Positions 45,785-58,799 are shown, counted from the first letter of the stretch. The stretch is DNA of 64,000 nt from Actinomadura graeca (GCF_019175365.1 NZ_CP059572.1:4154001-4218000), one strand, 5' to 3'. The notes: a model not told the origin generated them from the letters alone. Program-made: numbers and translations.

Positions 45785-45813
45785 CGAGGGCACGGCGAAC
45801 GTCACCGTCCCAC

Positions 45814-46860
45814 TCAGGGCTCCTCGATCAGGACGTCCTGAAGGGGGCGCCGGACGCTGGTCAGCTCCCGGACGTCGGGTACCCCGATGCGGAGCAGCAT
45901 CTGCGGGTGGGCGTCGCCGCAGAAGTGGGCGCGGATGAACGCCCGCAGCTCGGGGACCTGCAACGCCTGGGTGTGGTACGCGGCGGAAAGGCCGTGCTCG
46001 GCCGCGCGCAGCAGGACGGCCTGGAGCGCCTGTCCCGCCCTCAGCCAGTCGGCGGGGCCGTCCGCGCGGGTGACGAGCAGCACCACGACCCCCGCGGCCG
46101 CGGCCTCCTCGCCACCCGCGTCCGTACTGCCCGGTTCCTCCCCTTCCGCCGGGGCTCCGGTCCCCCAGCCCTGGCCCCGGGCGAAGTCCCGGGCGGGGAA
46201 GTGCGGCTCGGTGCGCGGGGTCTGCCGGGGATACGCGCCCTGCTGGACGCCGTCCGTGCGGCGGGTCCCCGGGGAAGGCGCCCAGCGGGCGATCTCGCTC
46301 GCGTACGCGGGCGTGCACCGCTGGACGTGCTCGGCGGCGTCGGTCAGGGCCGCCAGCGCTCCCGCGACGTGGGCGTCGACCGCCTGGACGAGCCGTCCGC
46401 CCTCCCGCTCCGCCTCCTGCCGGAGCGCCGCGAGGAGCGTCCCCGGCACCGGGCCGGACCGGAAGCCGCCACGGTGGCTGCGGCGGCGCCGCACCTGCGC
46501 GTACAACCGCGCGGTGCGCTCGTCCGCGGGCTCACCCGGGACCGCCTCGACGTCGGCGAGCAGGTGCGGCCGGTCCGGGTCGGGCAGCAGGGTCACCTCC
46601 GGCTCGTCGCCGAGCGCGCGCAGCCCGAGCCGGAGGTTGTAGAGCGCGGCGCCGCAGCTGATGAGCATTTCCCGGCCGTCCGGGTCGGCGACGTCCAGGC
46701 GGCGGTCGGCGTCGGCGCGCAGGCTGATCCGCGACCCCCGCACCGCGAAGCGCCAGGGCTGGGTGTTGTGCACCGACGGCGCCCAGATCGCGTCCTCCAC
46801 CGCGCGCCGCGCGTCCTCGGCCGGCCGCCCGGCCCGATCGGTCTTGTGTGGTGTGGGCAT
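45814..46860 (-). CDS. Acg-type nitroreductase-fold protein
   Basis: A 348-aa protein of the FMN nitroreductase superfamily, group of Rv2032 (Acg) and Rv3131 of the DosR regulon. The opening WAPSVHNTQPWRFAV is the FMN-phosphate motif and the duplicated fold is seen in RRRRSHRGGF and the C-terminal LRAGQALQAVLLRAAEHGLSA. A Gly/Glu-rich insert lies near residue 240. In Acg the FMN is held as a closed pocket, so a flavin store or redox sensor role is as likely as an enzyme. AGGAGG before the ATG; DosR box 3 is 50 nt upstream. Confidence 0.9.
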   Translation of the reverse strand: MPTPHKTDRAGRPAEDARRAVEDAIWAPSVHNTQPWRFAVRGSRISLRADADRRLDVADPDGREMLISCGAALYNLRLGLRALGDEPEVTLLPDPDRPHLLADVEAVPGEPADERTARLYAQVRRRRSHRGGFRSGPVPGTLLAALRQEAEREGGRLVQAVDAHVAGALAALTDAAEHVQRCTPAYASEIARWAPSPGTRRTDGVQQGAYPRQTPRTEPHFPARDFARGQGWGTGAPAEGEEPGSTDAGGEEAAAAGVVVLLVTRADGPADWLRAGQALQAVLLRAAEHGLSAAYHTQALQVPELRAFIRAHFCGDAHPQMLLRIGVPDVRELTSVRRPLQDVLIEEP

Positions 46861-46910
46861 GAGTCCGTCCTCCTGACCTCCAGCCCATCACCGGCCGTGC
46901 GCGCCCGGCA

Positions 46911-46924
46911 GGGCCGAAGGTCCG
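46911..46924. promoter_or_regulatory. DosR/DevR box 3
   Basis: GGGCCGAAGGTCCG lies between the divergent nitroreductase and USP genes, with an extra GGGAC half-site at 46933. It is the weakest of the five boxes but in the right place for both genes. Confidence 0.6.
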
Positions 46925-47000
46925 TTCCCGGCGGGACGTCCGGCACTGCCCTCCGCGCCGCCCGCGCTGCGAGCGTGGAAGGCACCCCGAGGAGGTCCTG

Positions 47001-49991
<2,991 letters not shown>

Positions 49992-50013
49992 CCGCGGGAA
50001 CCGGCCGCTCGAT

Positions 50014-50027
50014 GGGACGTTCGTCCC
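50014..50027. promoter_or_regulatory. DosR/DevR box 5
   Basis: GGGACGTTCGTCCC, a perfect GGGAC/GTCCC inverted repeat followed by TAA, 35 nt upstream of the flavin-reductase-fold gene. Confidence 0.75.
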
Positions 50028-50062
50028 TAACGCCCGCCGCCCCCGGCGGCGATCCTGGGTCC

Positions 50063-50476
50063 ATGCACCTCGATCGCAGTGGCCTGGAGATCCTGGACGT
50101 GCGGGAATGCCGTGCCCTGCTCGCCCGTGCCGTGGTCGGCCGGGTCGTCTTCACCGAGCACGCCCTCCCGGCCGTGCAGCCGGTCAACTTCATCGTCCAC
50201 GCCGACGACGTGGTCATCCGGACGGCCCGGGCGTCACGGCTCGCCACCGCCGCCCGCCAGACCGTCGTCGCGTTCGAGATCGACGAGTTCGACGCCACCG
50301 CCCGGACCGGCTGGTCGGTCGTGATCATCGGCCACGCCCGCCTCGTCACCGCGTCCGAGGAGATCGCCGCGCTGGAGGATTTGCCGCTGCGCAGCTGGAT
50401 GCCCGGCCACCGCGACCAGTACATCCGTATTCGTCCCGAACTCGTCTCGGGCCGGCGCATTCCCGTGGACGCCTGA
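50063..50476 (+). CDS. Pyridoxamine-phosphate-oxidase-fold protein
   Basis: A 137-aa split-barrel flavin-binding protein. The fold is recognised from ECRALLARAVVGRVVFTEH, PAVQPVNFIVHADDVVIRT and the later WSVVIIGHARLVT. Such proteins bind FMN or F420 and several of them belong to the DosR regulon. No ribosome site is obvious, so the transcript may be nearly leaderless from box 5. It is the last member of the dormancy island. Confidence 0.85.
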   Translation: MHLDRSGLEILDVRECRALLARAVVGRVVFTEHALPAVQPVNFIVHADDVVIRTARASRLATAARQTVVAFEIDEFDATARTGWSVVIIGHARLVTASEEIAALEDLPLRSWMPGHRDQYIRIRPELVSGRRIPVDA

Positions 50477-50655
50477 CCGGATTCGGGCCTCTCCGAGATC
50501 ATCGCCCTGGGCGACCTGTGCTCCACCCACCGAACGCGGCCTGAGCGGCGTCGGCGGCCTCCTCGAAGCGCAAGACCCGCGGCGACCGCAACCGGTCACC
50601 GCCCTGTCGCCGACCTGGTCGCAGTGCACAGACGGGCGCGGGTCCATGGGCCACG

Positions 50656-51924
50656 ATGTCGGGCGAGGAGCCGCGTTCCCGGAGGTGCCGATTGGCCGGA
50701 CTCGACCTGCCCGCGCGCGTCTCCCGGCTCCGTCTCGCCCTCGACTGGGACCGCGTCCCGGAGGTCCCGGACCGCGACGAGATCGTCGCGCGCTACGAAC
50801 GGCACCTGAACCGGATGGCGGCGTTCGTCCGGGCCGTCATGGTGCCGTTCCTCGTGATCCCGCTCTTCGCCTGGAACGATCTGGCGCACCCGTCGCTGGC
50901 GGTGGCGGCGCTGGCCGGCGCGGTCGTGGAGGCGACGTGGTACGTGCGCCGCGTGTGGGACAGCGAGCCCATGCGCGGGGACACGCGACTCGCCCTGGTG
51001 GACGTGGGGTTCTGCGTCGCCCTGATGGGCGTCGGTTCGCGCGCGGCGGAGGCCGGGCTGCGCAACGTCATCATGACCGAGGTGGTGCCGTTCAGCCTGA
51101 TCGCGTCGCTGACGCTGGCGTTCGCGATCGGGCTGACCTGGCGGGCGCTCGGCGGGATCGGCCTGCTCTGGGGGTCGTGGTGCGTCGCCCTCTACCCCGA
51201 CGTCGGGTTGAAGCTGGCGTCCGATCTGCTCGGATTCATCATGTGGTACGTGGTCGGCTTGTACGTCGCCTATCTGCTGCGCTCGATGGCCGTCCGCACC
51301 GTGCTGGCCGTGGCCACCGGCCGCGCCACCGAGCTGGAGGCGGCCAGCAAGCGGCGGCGGGACGACCTGGAGCGGCTCCGGGACCGGTTCAGCCGTGGTC
51401 TGCACGACGGGAGCCTCGGCATCCTGGACGGCCTGATCTCCGACGACCGGCTGCCGGAGGAGACCCGGGAGCTGCTGCGCCGCGCCTCGCTGGCCGCGCG
51501 CGCGGCCCTGGACTCCGACGAGGACGACCAGCCGTTCGGCGAGGGCCTCGCCGAGGCGGCGGACACCTACCTCCGGCTGGGGCTGCTGGTGCAGCCGACG
51601 TTCTTCATCGACGTCGAGCCACCGCCCGATGTCGCCTCGGTGCTGGTCGCCGCGGCGGCGGAGGCGCTCAACAACGCCCATAAGCACGCCGGGCCCGGGG
51701 CCGTCGTCGAGCTCTTCGCCGAGGCGAGGGAAGGAGAGGTCGTGGTCGAGGTCGTCGACGACGGCGTCGGTTTCGACCACACGGCGGTGCGGCACGGCGG
51801 CGGCCTGGACAGGACGTACCCGCGGGTCGAGAAGATCTGCGGGCGCCACCAGATCCTGTCGGCGCCCGGCGAGGGGACGGCGATCCGATTCGAGTGGTCG
51901 AAGGAGTCCGCATGTCCGGGCTGA
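50656..51924 (+). CDS. Membrane sensor histidine kinase
   Basis: A 422-aa kinase with about five helices between residues 58 and 215, a coiled linker, a phosphoacceptor RGLHDGSLGIL and an HATPase domain with AEALNNAHKHAGPGAVV and DDGVGFD. It is close to the NarL-partner DesK/LiaS type. The ATG at 50656 is kept, but a TTG at 50692 has a much better ribosome site (GGAGG at 7 nt) and may be the real start. The stop overlaps the regulator gene by 13 nt. What it senses is not known. Confidence 0.85.
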   Translation: MSGEEPRSRRCRLAGLDLPARVSRLRLALDWDRVPEVPDRDEIVARYERHLNRMAAFVRAVMVPFLVIPLFAWNDLAHPSLAVAALAGAVVEATWYVRRVWDSEPMRGDTRLALVDVGFCVALMGVGSRAAEAGLRNVIMTEVVPFSLIASLTLAFAIGLTWRALGGIGLLWGSWCVALYPDVGLKLASDLLGFIMWYVVGLYVAYLLRSMAVRTVLAVATGRATELEAASKRRRDDLERLRDRFSRGLHDGSLGILDGLISDDRLPEETRELLRRASLAARAALDSDEDDQPFGEGLAEAADTYLRLGLLVQPTFFIDVEPPPDVASVLVAAAAEALNNAHKHAGPGAVVELFAEAREGEVVVEVVDDGVGFDHTAVRHGGGLDRTYPRVEKICGRHQILSAPGEGTAIRFEWSKESACPG

Positions 51925-52796
51925 CCGTCGCGTTCGTGGACGACAACGCGATGCTGCGCGTCCTGCTGGACGACAGGCTCAAGCCGCTGCTGCCCGGCGC
52001 GACCATAGAGCCGACGTACCCCGGCGTACGGGACGTCCCGGCCATCGACGGGCCGGGGGTTGCGCTGTGCGACGTCCAGCTCGGCGATCCGCTGTCGGGC
52101 GGCGCCGCGGTCCAGCACCTGATCGCCAAGGGCTGGCGGGTGCTGCTGTTCTCCACGCACGCCCGGCGCCGCCAGGTCCTGGAGGCGATCGCCGCGGGCG
52201 CCCGCGGCTACCTGGAGTCGCGTCCCGACTTCCCCGCGATGGCGGACGCGATCACGGTGGTCGCGGACGGCAGGCTGCACATGTCGCAGGCACTCGCCAA
52301 GCGCTGCTTCGCCGAGCTGCGTCATCGGCATCCGGAGGACTTCGGGTTATGGTCCGGCGACATGGCCGTGCTCCGGTCCTTGATGCTGAGGCCGTCCGCC
52401 GAACAGGTGGCCGCCGATCACCGGCTGGGGGCGGCGGCCGTCCAGCAGTCGGTGAACCGGGTCTTCGCCGCCGTGAGGCTCAGCGTCGGCCAGACGGCGC
52501 TCACCCCCGCCGAGCGGCGCCTCGCCAAGCTCGTGGGCTGCCCCGACTCCACCAGCAACGGCGCGGCGGTGGCCGAGCGGCTGAACGTCACCCAGGACGC
52601 CCACAACGCCAACCTGGCGCGGATCCGGGACAAGTACCTGCGGAGCCATCCGGAACTGCTCGCCGAGGACGGCCGTGAAGTGCTGCGCGATGAGCTGGAG
52701 CGGAGCGGACGGGCCGTCAAGATCACTCCCGTGGAGGCCGCCCAGCGCTGGGCCGAGGAGCTCGGGCTCTGCCGCGAGCGGCCCCGCCCGGACTGA
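51912..52796 (+). CDS. Atypical response regulator
   Basis: A 294-aa protein. The receiver starts VAFVDDNAMLR, with the phospho-Asp in VALCDVQLGD and Ser/Thr in LLFSTHARR, but the invariant Lys of the last strand is replaced (GYLESRPDF). The C-terminal half has no canonical LuxR motif; a helical segment TPAERRLAKLVGCPDSTS then VAERLNVTQDAHNANLARIR may be a divergent HTH of the sigma-4 or NarL kind. It is translationally coupled to the kinase gene. Confidence 0.75.
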   Translation: MSGLTVAFVDDNAMLRVLLDDRLKPLLPGATIEPTYPGVRDVPAIDGPGVALCDVQLGDPLSGGAAVQHLIAKGWRVLLFSTHARRRQVLEAIAAGARGYLESRPDFPAMADAITVVADGRLHMSQALAKRCFAELRHRHPEDFGLWSGDMAVLRSLMLRPSAEQVAADHRLGAAAVQQSVNRVFAAVRLSVGQTALTPAERRLAKLVGCPDSTSNGAAVAERLNVTQDAHNANLARIRDKYLRSHPELLAEDGREVLRDELERSGRAVKITPVEAAQRWAEELGLCRERPRPD

Positions 52797-52895
52797 GCAC
52801 AGAATTCTGTTGGCGCAGCTCAGGACCCCCTGTGGACACTTTTGGTCAGGACTGGCCGCAGTCCTCGGTGCCACGTCTCACGGCAGGGGTTCGCC

Positions 52896-54458
52896 ATGCC
52901 CGCTCCAAAGTCCGGTCCCCGCTCCGCCACCCCGAAGAAGACCTCGGTCGGCAAGGGCCCGCCACGCCGCCGCCCTCCCCGCACCGCGCAGGCCGAGCCC
53001 GCGGAACCCGCGCCGAGGCCCGGGAAGCGGCGCCGCCGCCCGCTGGCACGGCCGCTGACGCGGCTGCTGGCGAACCTGCTCATCGTGGTCACCGGCGCGC
53101 GGCTGCGCCTCGTCACCGAGGACGAGCGGACCCGGTTCGTCAACCTCGGCGCGCTCATGACGCTGACCGCCGGGCTGGCCGTGTTCTCGGCCTCGGCCAT
53201 GGCGGCGATGGCGGCCAACTCCTCGATCGTCTCGAAGCTGCCGGTGGGGCTGGTCTTCGGCGCGTTCGTCCTGTTCATCGACCGGTCGGTCACGAGCCAG
53301 GTCGCGCCGTACCGCAACGTGAAGATCACCGTCAAGACCGTCCCGGCCACGACCGGACGGCCCGCGCGGACGACCGGGAAGACCGGCACGAACGCCAAGA
53401 CCGGCACGAACGCCAAGACCGGCACGAGCGCGAAGACCGGCACGAACGCGGCGTCCAGGCCACCGGCGCGGCACGGACGAGGACCCCGGACGGCCGTCAA
53501 GGTGACCGCGACCATGGACCCGCCCAAGACGAACTGGTCGGTGCTCGCGCCCCGCGTCCTCATCACGGTGGTGGCATCGCTCCTGGTCTCGGAGATCCTG
53601 CTGGTGATGGCCTTCAGCGGAATAATCGGCGAGCAGGCCGCGGCCGACCGCGAAGCGGCGCTGCGCAAGACCATCGCGAGGATCGACGAGCGCCACAACG
53701 CCGACGCACGTCCTCTCCAGGAGGAGATCAAGGCGCAGGACAAGGCCGTCGAGAAGCTGCGCACCGAATACGCCAAGGTGCAGCGGCAGGCCGCCTGCCA
53801 GCGCGCCGGCACCTGCGGGCCGATCGGTGAGGGACCGCTGTTCGACGACGCCACCGCCAGGCTCAAGGACATCAAGGCCGCCCTCGCCAAGGAGGAGCGG
53901 GCCGCCTCCACGGTGCGGGAACGCGACGGCGGGAAGCTCGAAGAGCTGCGGACGCAGCGCCGCGCCGAGATCGACACCGCGCGGAGGAAGAGCGCGGACG
54001 TGCAGGACCTCCTGGCCAAGGAGGAGGCGTTCCGCAAGGTCACCAAGCGGAACGGTGTCGTCATGGTGATCCGCCTGCTGCTGATGGCGCTGCTGCTGGC
54101 CATGGACATCGCCCCGATCCTCCACAAGCTGACCAGCAAGGCGGAGGCGCACGACCGGCGTGTCCGCAACGCCGAGCTGGCGGCGCTGGTGAAGGCGGAG
54201 GTCGAGCGCTTCAAGAGGCAGCGGGACGTGGAGATGGCGACGGCGGCCGACCTCGAACGTCGCGAGGCGCTCTTCTTGCAGGAGCACGAGACGTTCCGAC
54301 ACGAGCTCATCATCCGCAAAGACGAGGAGCGGCTCGCCTACCAGAAAGAGCGGCTGCGGTTGCGCAAGCGGCGCGAACGGCTCATGAAGCCCAAGGCGTC
54401 CCCTCGCAGGCGGGCGAGCGTGACCGACCTCAACGCCAAGCGCAAGAAGCGGGCCTAG
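52896..54458 (+). CDS. DUF4407 membrane protein
   Basis: A 520-aa protein with four predicted helices (about 85-105, 115-132, 210-235 and 385-405) and long coiled coils between and after them. The DUF4407 family is known from TDERTRFVNLGALMTLTAGLA and LPVGLVFGAFVLFIDRSV. The N-terminus is Pro/Arg-rich and the first extracytoplasmic stretch holds four KTGTNA-type repeats. The charged C-terminal coiled coil suggests interaction with other proteins. AGGGG precedes the ATG. It converges with the STAND gene, with a weak CCCGG/CCGGG hairpin between. Confidence 0.8.
   Translation: MPAPKSGPRSATPKKTSVGKGPPRRRPPRTAQAEPAEPAPRPGKRRRRPLARPLTRLLANLLIVVTGARLRLVTEDERTRFVNLGALMTLTAGLAVFSASAMAAMAANSSIVSKLPVGLVFGAFVLFIDRSVTSQVAPYRNVKITVKTVPATTGRPARTTGKTGTNAKTGTNAKTGTSAKTGTNAASRPPARHGRGPRTAVKVTATMDPPKTNWSVLAPRVLITVVASLLVSEILLVMAFSGIIGEQAAADREAALRKTIARIDERHNADARPLQEEIKAQDKAVEKLRTEYAKVQRQAACQRAGTCGPIGEGPLFDDATARLKDIKAALAKEERAASTVRERDGGKLEELRTQRRAEIDTARRKSADVQDLLAKEEAFRKVTKRNGVVMVIRLLLMALLLAMDIAPILHKLTSKAEAHDRRVRNAELAALVKAEVERFKRQRDVEMATAADLERREALFLQEHETFRHELIIRKDEERLAYQKERLRLRKRRERLMKPKASPRRRASVTDLNAKRKKRA
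53379..53450. repeat. Four in-frame 18-bp repeats in the DUF4407 gene
   Basis: Unit AAGACCGGCACGAACGCC twice, then two near copies, encoding KTGTNA, KTGTNA, KTGTSA and KTGTNA. They lie in the loop between helices 2 and 3. Such short repeats are prone to length change by slippage. Confidence 0.85.
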
Positions 54459-54491
54459 CCCGGCCTGCCGGGGGTGAGGTCGCGGGGACGG

Positions 54492-57400
54492 TCAGAACTC
54501 TTCGAGGGCGTGCGGGGCGGCGGCGACCAGCGCCGCGGGGTCGGCGGCGGCGACGGCCTCCAGCAGCGCGTAGGGCGATGCGCTGGTCAAGGCGTCCGCG
54601 AGGAGCCGCCGGGCCTCGTCCGCTCCGGCCTGCCCGACCATCGCGGTCACCACCGCCGCCTGCTCGTGCGGGTTCGTGAGGGAGTGGCCGATGGCCGTCG
54701 CCCGCTTCAGGTCGCCGTTCCGCGCCGCCGCCGTGGCCACCACCATCAGCGCCTGGGCCTTCTCGTACGGGTGGGTGATGGTGCCGGCGATGCGTTCGGC
54801 ACGCTCCAGGTCCCCGTGCTCGGCGGCGGTCGCGGACACCGCCATCAGCGCCTGGGTCTGCTCGTAGGCGTGGGGGACGACGCGGCAGATGCTCTCCGCC
54901 AGCTCCGCGAGTTCCCGCGCGCGGTACAGATCCCCGCCCTTGCCCGCGGTCCCCGCGAGGGCCATGAACACCTTGGCCCGCAGGAAGGGGTTGGTGACGG
55001 AGGTGGCGATGTCCACCGCACGCTTCATGGCGCCGTTCTGGGCCGCCGCCACGGCCACCGCCATCACCGCCACGGCGTCTTCGTGCGACGAGGGGATCGA
55101 GTGGGCGATCCTTTCGGCGCGGTCCAGGTCGCCGGTCTTCGCCAGCGCTCCGGCGAGCGAGCCGCGGGCCTGGAGCTTCTCGAACGAGTCCTTCATGGAG
55201 TTGAAGGTCCCCTCGGCCGATCTCAGCAGCTCCAAGGCCCTGTCCGGGTCGACTTTCCCGGCCACGGCGACGGCCAGTTCCGTGAGCGCCTGCGTCCGTT
55301 CATAGAGAGAACGGATCGACAGGGCGAGGCGTTCGGCGCGGTCCAGGTCACCGCCCTCCAAGGCGACGGTGGCCAGCTTCCGGAACGCCTGGGCCTGTTC
55401 ATAGGACGAGCGAATGGGCCGGGCGATGCGTTCGGCGCGTTCCATGTCGCCGCTCACGGCGACGGCGGTGCTCAGCAGCCGCTGCGCCCGGGCCCGCTCG
55501 ACAGGGGTGTCGATGGATCGGATGACACGTTCGGCGTGTGCCAGGTCGCCGCCGCCGACGGTGGCGACGGCCAGCTCCGTCAACGCCTGGGTGCGCTCCT
55601 GGGCGAAGGGGATGGACTCCGCGAACCGCTCGGCGCGGTCGATGTCGCCGGTGCGGGCCACGGAGACGGCCAGCGCCCGCAGTGCCCGCGTCCGTTCGTA
55701 GTCGTCGTCGATGGACCGGCTGAGCTTCTCGGCGCGTTCCAGATCGCCGTTCCCGGCCACGGCGACGGCCAGCTCCGCTAACGCCTGGGCCTGCTCGTAG
55801 GCGTCGGGGATCGACCGGGCGATCCGTTCCGCGCAGTCCGCGTCACCGCTGATGGCGACGGCCCTGGCCAATAAGACGTGCGCGCGGGCCTGTTCCAGGG
55901 GGTGGCTGATCGAGCGGGCGACGCGCTCGGCCGAGCCCGCCAGGTCCCGCGCCCGGCCGACGTCCCCGCCGTCGATCATCGCCCGGGCCACCGCCGTCAG
56001 GGCCTGCGCCTCCGCCGCGGGTTCGGAGATGGAGCGGGCGATGCGCTCCGCCCGGTCGAAGTCGCCGCCCTTGGCCGGCGCCATCGCCAGCGCGGTCAGG
56101 GCCTCGGCCTGCCCGGCGGGGTCGGTGACGAGGCGCGCGAGGTGCTCGGCACGGTCGAGGTCGCCGTCCTCGGCCGCCTCCTGCGCCAACGCCGTCAGCG
56201 CCCGCGCCTGGTCGGACGGGTGGGCGATGGAACGGGCGGCGTCCTCGGCCTCCTCCGCGAGACGCCGCGCCCGGACGAACTCCCCGTTCCCGGTCGCGGC
56301 GCGCGCCACGTCCGTCATGACCCGCACCCTCTCCGCGACGGAGGCGATGGAGCGGGCGGCCTCCTCGGCCTCCTCCCCGAGCCGCCCCGCCTCGGCGGCG
56401 TCCCCGTACTCCGTCACGGCCCGCGCCACCGCCGTCAGCGCCTCGGCGCGCTCGGCCGGGGGGACCAGGGAACGGGCGACGTCCGCCGCCACCCCCGCGA
56501 AGTGCCGCGCCCGGACGTCGTCCCCGTTCCCGGTCGCGGCCCGCGCCACCGCCGTCAGCACCTCGGCCTGCTCCGAGGGGGCGAGGAACCGGGTGAGGTC
56601 CGCGGCCGCCACCGCGAGACGCCGCGCCCGGACGGTGTCCCCGTTCCCCGTCGCCGCCCGCGCCAGCAGCGTCAGCGCCTCGGCCCGCTCCGACGGGAGG
56701 AGGATCTCGTTGACGATGCTCTCGGCCTCGTCCGCCTCCCCGCCCCTGGCCAGCGCGCCGCCCAGCGCCATCAGCACCGGACCCCGCACATGGGGGAGCG
56801 AGACCGAGCGGACGACACGCTTGGCCCGTTTCAGTTCACCGTTGCCGACCATGGTGGTGGCGAGCGCGGCCAGCAGCTGCGCCCGCTCGGAGGGATCGAT
56901 GACCCACTGGGCGAGGTGCTCGATCCGCCTCAGGTCACCGCCGCTGACCGTGGCGAGCGCCGTCAGCGCCCGGGACCGCTCCGAGCGGTCGATGATGAAC
57001 TGGGTGATGTGCAGGGCCTGCTTCAGGTCGCCGTTGTTGGCCACGGTCATGGCGAGCGCGGACCGGACCAGGGCCTGCTCGGTCCGGCCGGTGACGGATC
57101 CGGCGATCTGCTCGGCCCGCCGCAGGTCGCCGCTGTTCGCGAACGCGGTGGCGAGCGCGGCCAGCGCCTGCGCCTGCCTCAGGGAGTCGGGGATCAGGCC
57201 GGTGATGTGCTCGGCCCGCCGCAGGTCGCCGCTGTTCGCGAACGCGGTGGCGAGCGCGGCCAGCGCCTGCGCCTGCTCGGAGGCGTCGGTGATCGACGCG
57301 GCGATGTGCTCGGCCCGCGTCAGGTCGCCGCCGGCGGCCAGGGCCGTCGCCAGCTTCCTGAGCGCCCGCTCCTGCTCGGACGCGTCGGTGATGGAGCGGG

Positions 57401-58799
57401 CGAGCGCCTCCGCCCGGATCGGGTTGCCGATCCGCGCCCAGGTGAACGGCAGGTCGGTCGGGATGTAGCTGTTGCGCCGGGCGAGGCGCTCCCTGGTGAA
57501 CGCCAGGCGCAGGCTCGCCGACAGGTCCGGCCGCTCGTGGTCCCGGACGAACTCCTGCACGGTGATGATGTCCGCGATGGCCGCCGCGTCACCGCCGCTG
57601 ATGTCGAGCATCCGATCGAGCCTCAGCCGGTCGGTGGCCAGCTCCGTCATCCGCGCGACGTCACCGGCGGCGTACAGCATCGCCAGGTATCCGCGGAGCA
57701 GGTACTCGGGCGTCTCGGACGGCCAGCCGCTGCGCCGGTACCGGTCGGCCCACCCGTGCAGGCGGTCCCGCCACCCGGTGAGGGCGGCCTCGCCCAGGCA
57801 GCGGGCCGCGGTCCGCTGGAGCTCCTCGTGCGCCAGGACGAACTGGCGCGTCGACCCGGGCCGCCAGGTGGCCTGGCGGGTCATGAAGGCGCGGCCGGTG
57901 ACGGCGTCCAGCACGCGCTCGACCTCCCAGACCGACACCCCGGCCAGATCCGCCAGATCGTCGCCGCCGAGGCCGCCGCCCGCGGCGGTCACCAGCCCCA
58001 GCAGCTCCCTGCCGAGGCCGTCGTCGTCCAGCAGGTGCACCAGCTGCCGTTCCGCCTCCTTGCGGACGAACTCCGCCTTGGGCGAGACGCTCAGGGGCCG
58101 GATGATGCGCCCGTCCTTCAGCGGATGCCAGGACGGCACGTCGGAGGGGATCTCCGGGTGCGGCCGTCCCGCGACGACCACGCGCATCCCCCGGACCGGC
58201 GCCGCGGGAAGCAGGGCCGCGATGCTGTGCGCCTCCGCGCCGGCCGTCACACCGCTGTCCTCGTCCAGCCCGTCGACCACCAGCACGAGCCGGACGCCGT
58301 CGCGTTCGCACGCCAGCGCCGCCTCGTCCAGGAGCCGCAGGAACCAGTCGTGGCGGCTGGCCTCCGTCAGCACGTCGGGCAGCGTCTCCCCCGTGATCGC
58401 GGCGAGCTGGAGCAGCGTCGCCTCAAGGAAGGCGGCCCGGTCGCTCTGCCCCGCCCACCGCGCCGTGATGAAGAACGACACGATCCGCACGTCCGGGGGC
58501 GGGTTCATCACCAGCGACGCCATCAGCGCCGACTTGCCCGCCCAGGCGGGCCCCTGCCACCACGCGTAGGACGGCCCGTCCGCGCGGGTGCAGAAGTCCG
58601 CCAGCTCGCGCAGCTCGCCCTCGCGGTCTTCGAGGACGCCCGGGAAGATCTGCCGGACCCGGTGCAGGTATCCCGAGACCGGGGGACGGGCCGGCCGGCC
58701 GCCGAGATGCAGCACCCCCGTGTTGACGACGCTGTGGTCGCCGCCGATCGCCTGACCGGAGCCGCGCAGCCGCGCGCGCCACCGCGCCCGGTTCCCCAT
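54492..58799 (-). CDS. STAND NTPase with N-terminal amyloid-like motif and long alpha-repeat domain
   Basis: A 1435-aa NLR-like protein. Residues 14-29 are the motif SGQAIGGDHSVVNTGV, shared with the gene just upstream. The NTPase domain has Walker A GPAWAGKS (83-90), Walker B LVLVVDGLDED and a winged-helix part around residue 300. From about residue 455 to the end run some 27 repeats of about 33 residues on the pattern GDLxRAExIAxSIxDxxExAQALxxLA, a TPR-like superhelix that may sense a ligand. ATG at 58799 is chosen (GGGGG at 5 nt) over two upstream GTGs. The gene follows the two-helix membrane protein by 35 nt, an operon. Predicted role: a regulated oligomerising switch, perhaps in defence or cell death. 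Confidence 0.85.
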   Translation of the reverse strand: MGNRARWRARLRGSGQAIGGDHSVVNTGVLHLGGRPARPPVSGYLHRVRQIFPGVLEDREGELRELADFCTRADGPSYAWWQGPAWAGKSALMASLVMNPPPDVRIVSFFITARWAGQSDRAAFLEATLLQLAAITGETLPDVLTEASRHDWFLRLLDEAALACERDGVRLVLVVDGLDEDSGVTAGAEAHSIAALLPAAPVRGMRVVVAGRPHPEIPSDVPSWHPLKDGRIIRPLSVSPKAEFVRKEAERQLVHLLDDDGLGRELLGLVTAAGGGLGGDDLADLAGVSVWEVERVLDAVTGRAFMTRQATWRPGSTRQFVLAHEELQRTAARCLGEAALTGWRDRLHGWADRYRRSGWPSETPEYLLRGYLAMLYAAGDVARMTELATDRLRLDRMLDISGGDAAAIADIITVQEFVRDHERPDLSASLRLAFTRERLARRNSYIPTDLPFTWARIGNPIRAEALARSITDASEQERALRKLATALAAGGDLTRAEHIAASITDASEQAQALAALATAFANSGDLRRAEHITGLIPDSLRQAQALAALATAFANSGDLRRAEQIAGSVTGRTEQALVRSALAMTVANNGDLKQALHITQFIIDRSERSRALTALATVSGGDLRRIEHLAQWVIDPSERAQLLAALATTMVGNGELKRAKRVVRSVSLPHVRGPVLMALGGALARGGEADEAESIVNEILLPSERAEALTLLARAATGNGDTVRARRLAVAAADLTRFLAPSEQAEVLTAVARAATGNGDDVRARHFAGVAADVARSLVPPAERAEALTAVARAVTEYGDAAEAGRLGEEAEEAARSIASVAERVRVMTDVARAATGNGEFVRARRLAEEAEDAARSIAHPSDQARALTALAQEAAEDGDLDRAEHLARLVTDPAGQAEALTALAMAPAKGGDFDRAERIARSISEPAAEAQALTAVARAMIDGGDVGRARDLAGSAERVARSISHPLEQARAHVLLARAVAISGDADCAERIARSIPDAYEQAQALAELAVAVAGNGDLERAEKLSRSIDDDYERTRALRALAVSVARTGDIDRAERFAESIPFAQERTQALTELAVATVGGGDLAHAERVIRSIDTPVERARAQRLLSTAVAVSGDMERAERIARPIRSSYEQAQAFRKLATVALEGGDLDRAERLALSIRSLYERTQALTELAVAVAGKVDPDRALELLRSAEGTFNSMKDSFEKLQARGSLAGALAKTGDLDRAERIAHSIPSSHEDAVAVMAVAVAAAQNGAMKRAVDIATSVTNPFLRAKVFMALAGTAGKGGDLYRARELAELAESICRVVPHAYEQTQALMAVSATAAEHGDLERAERIAGTITHPYEKAQALMVVATAAARNGDLKRATAIGHSLTNPHEQAAVVTAMVGQAGADEARRLLADALTSASPYALLEAVAAADPAALVAAAPHALEEF

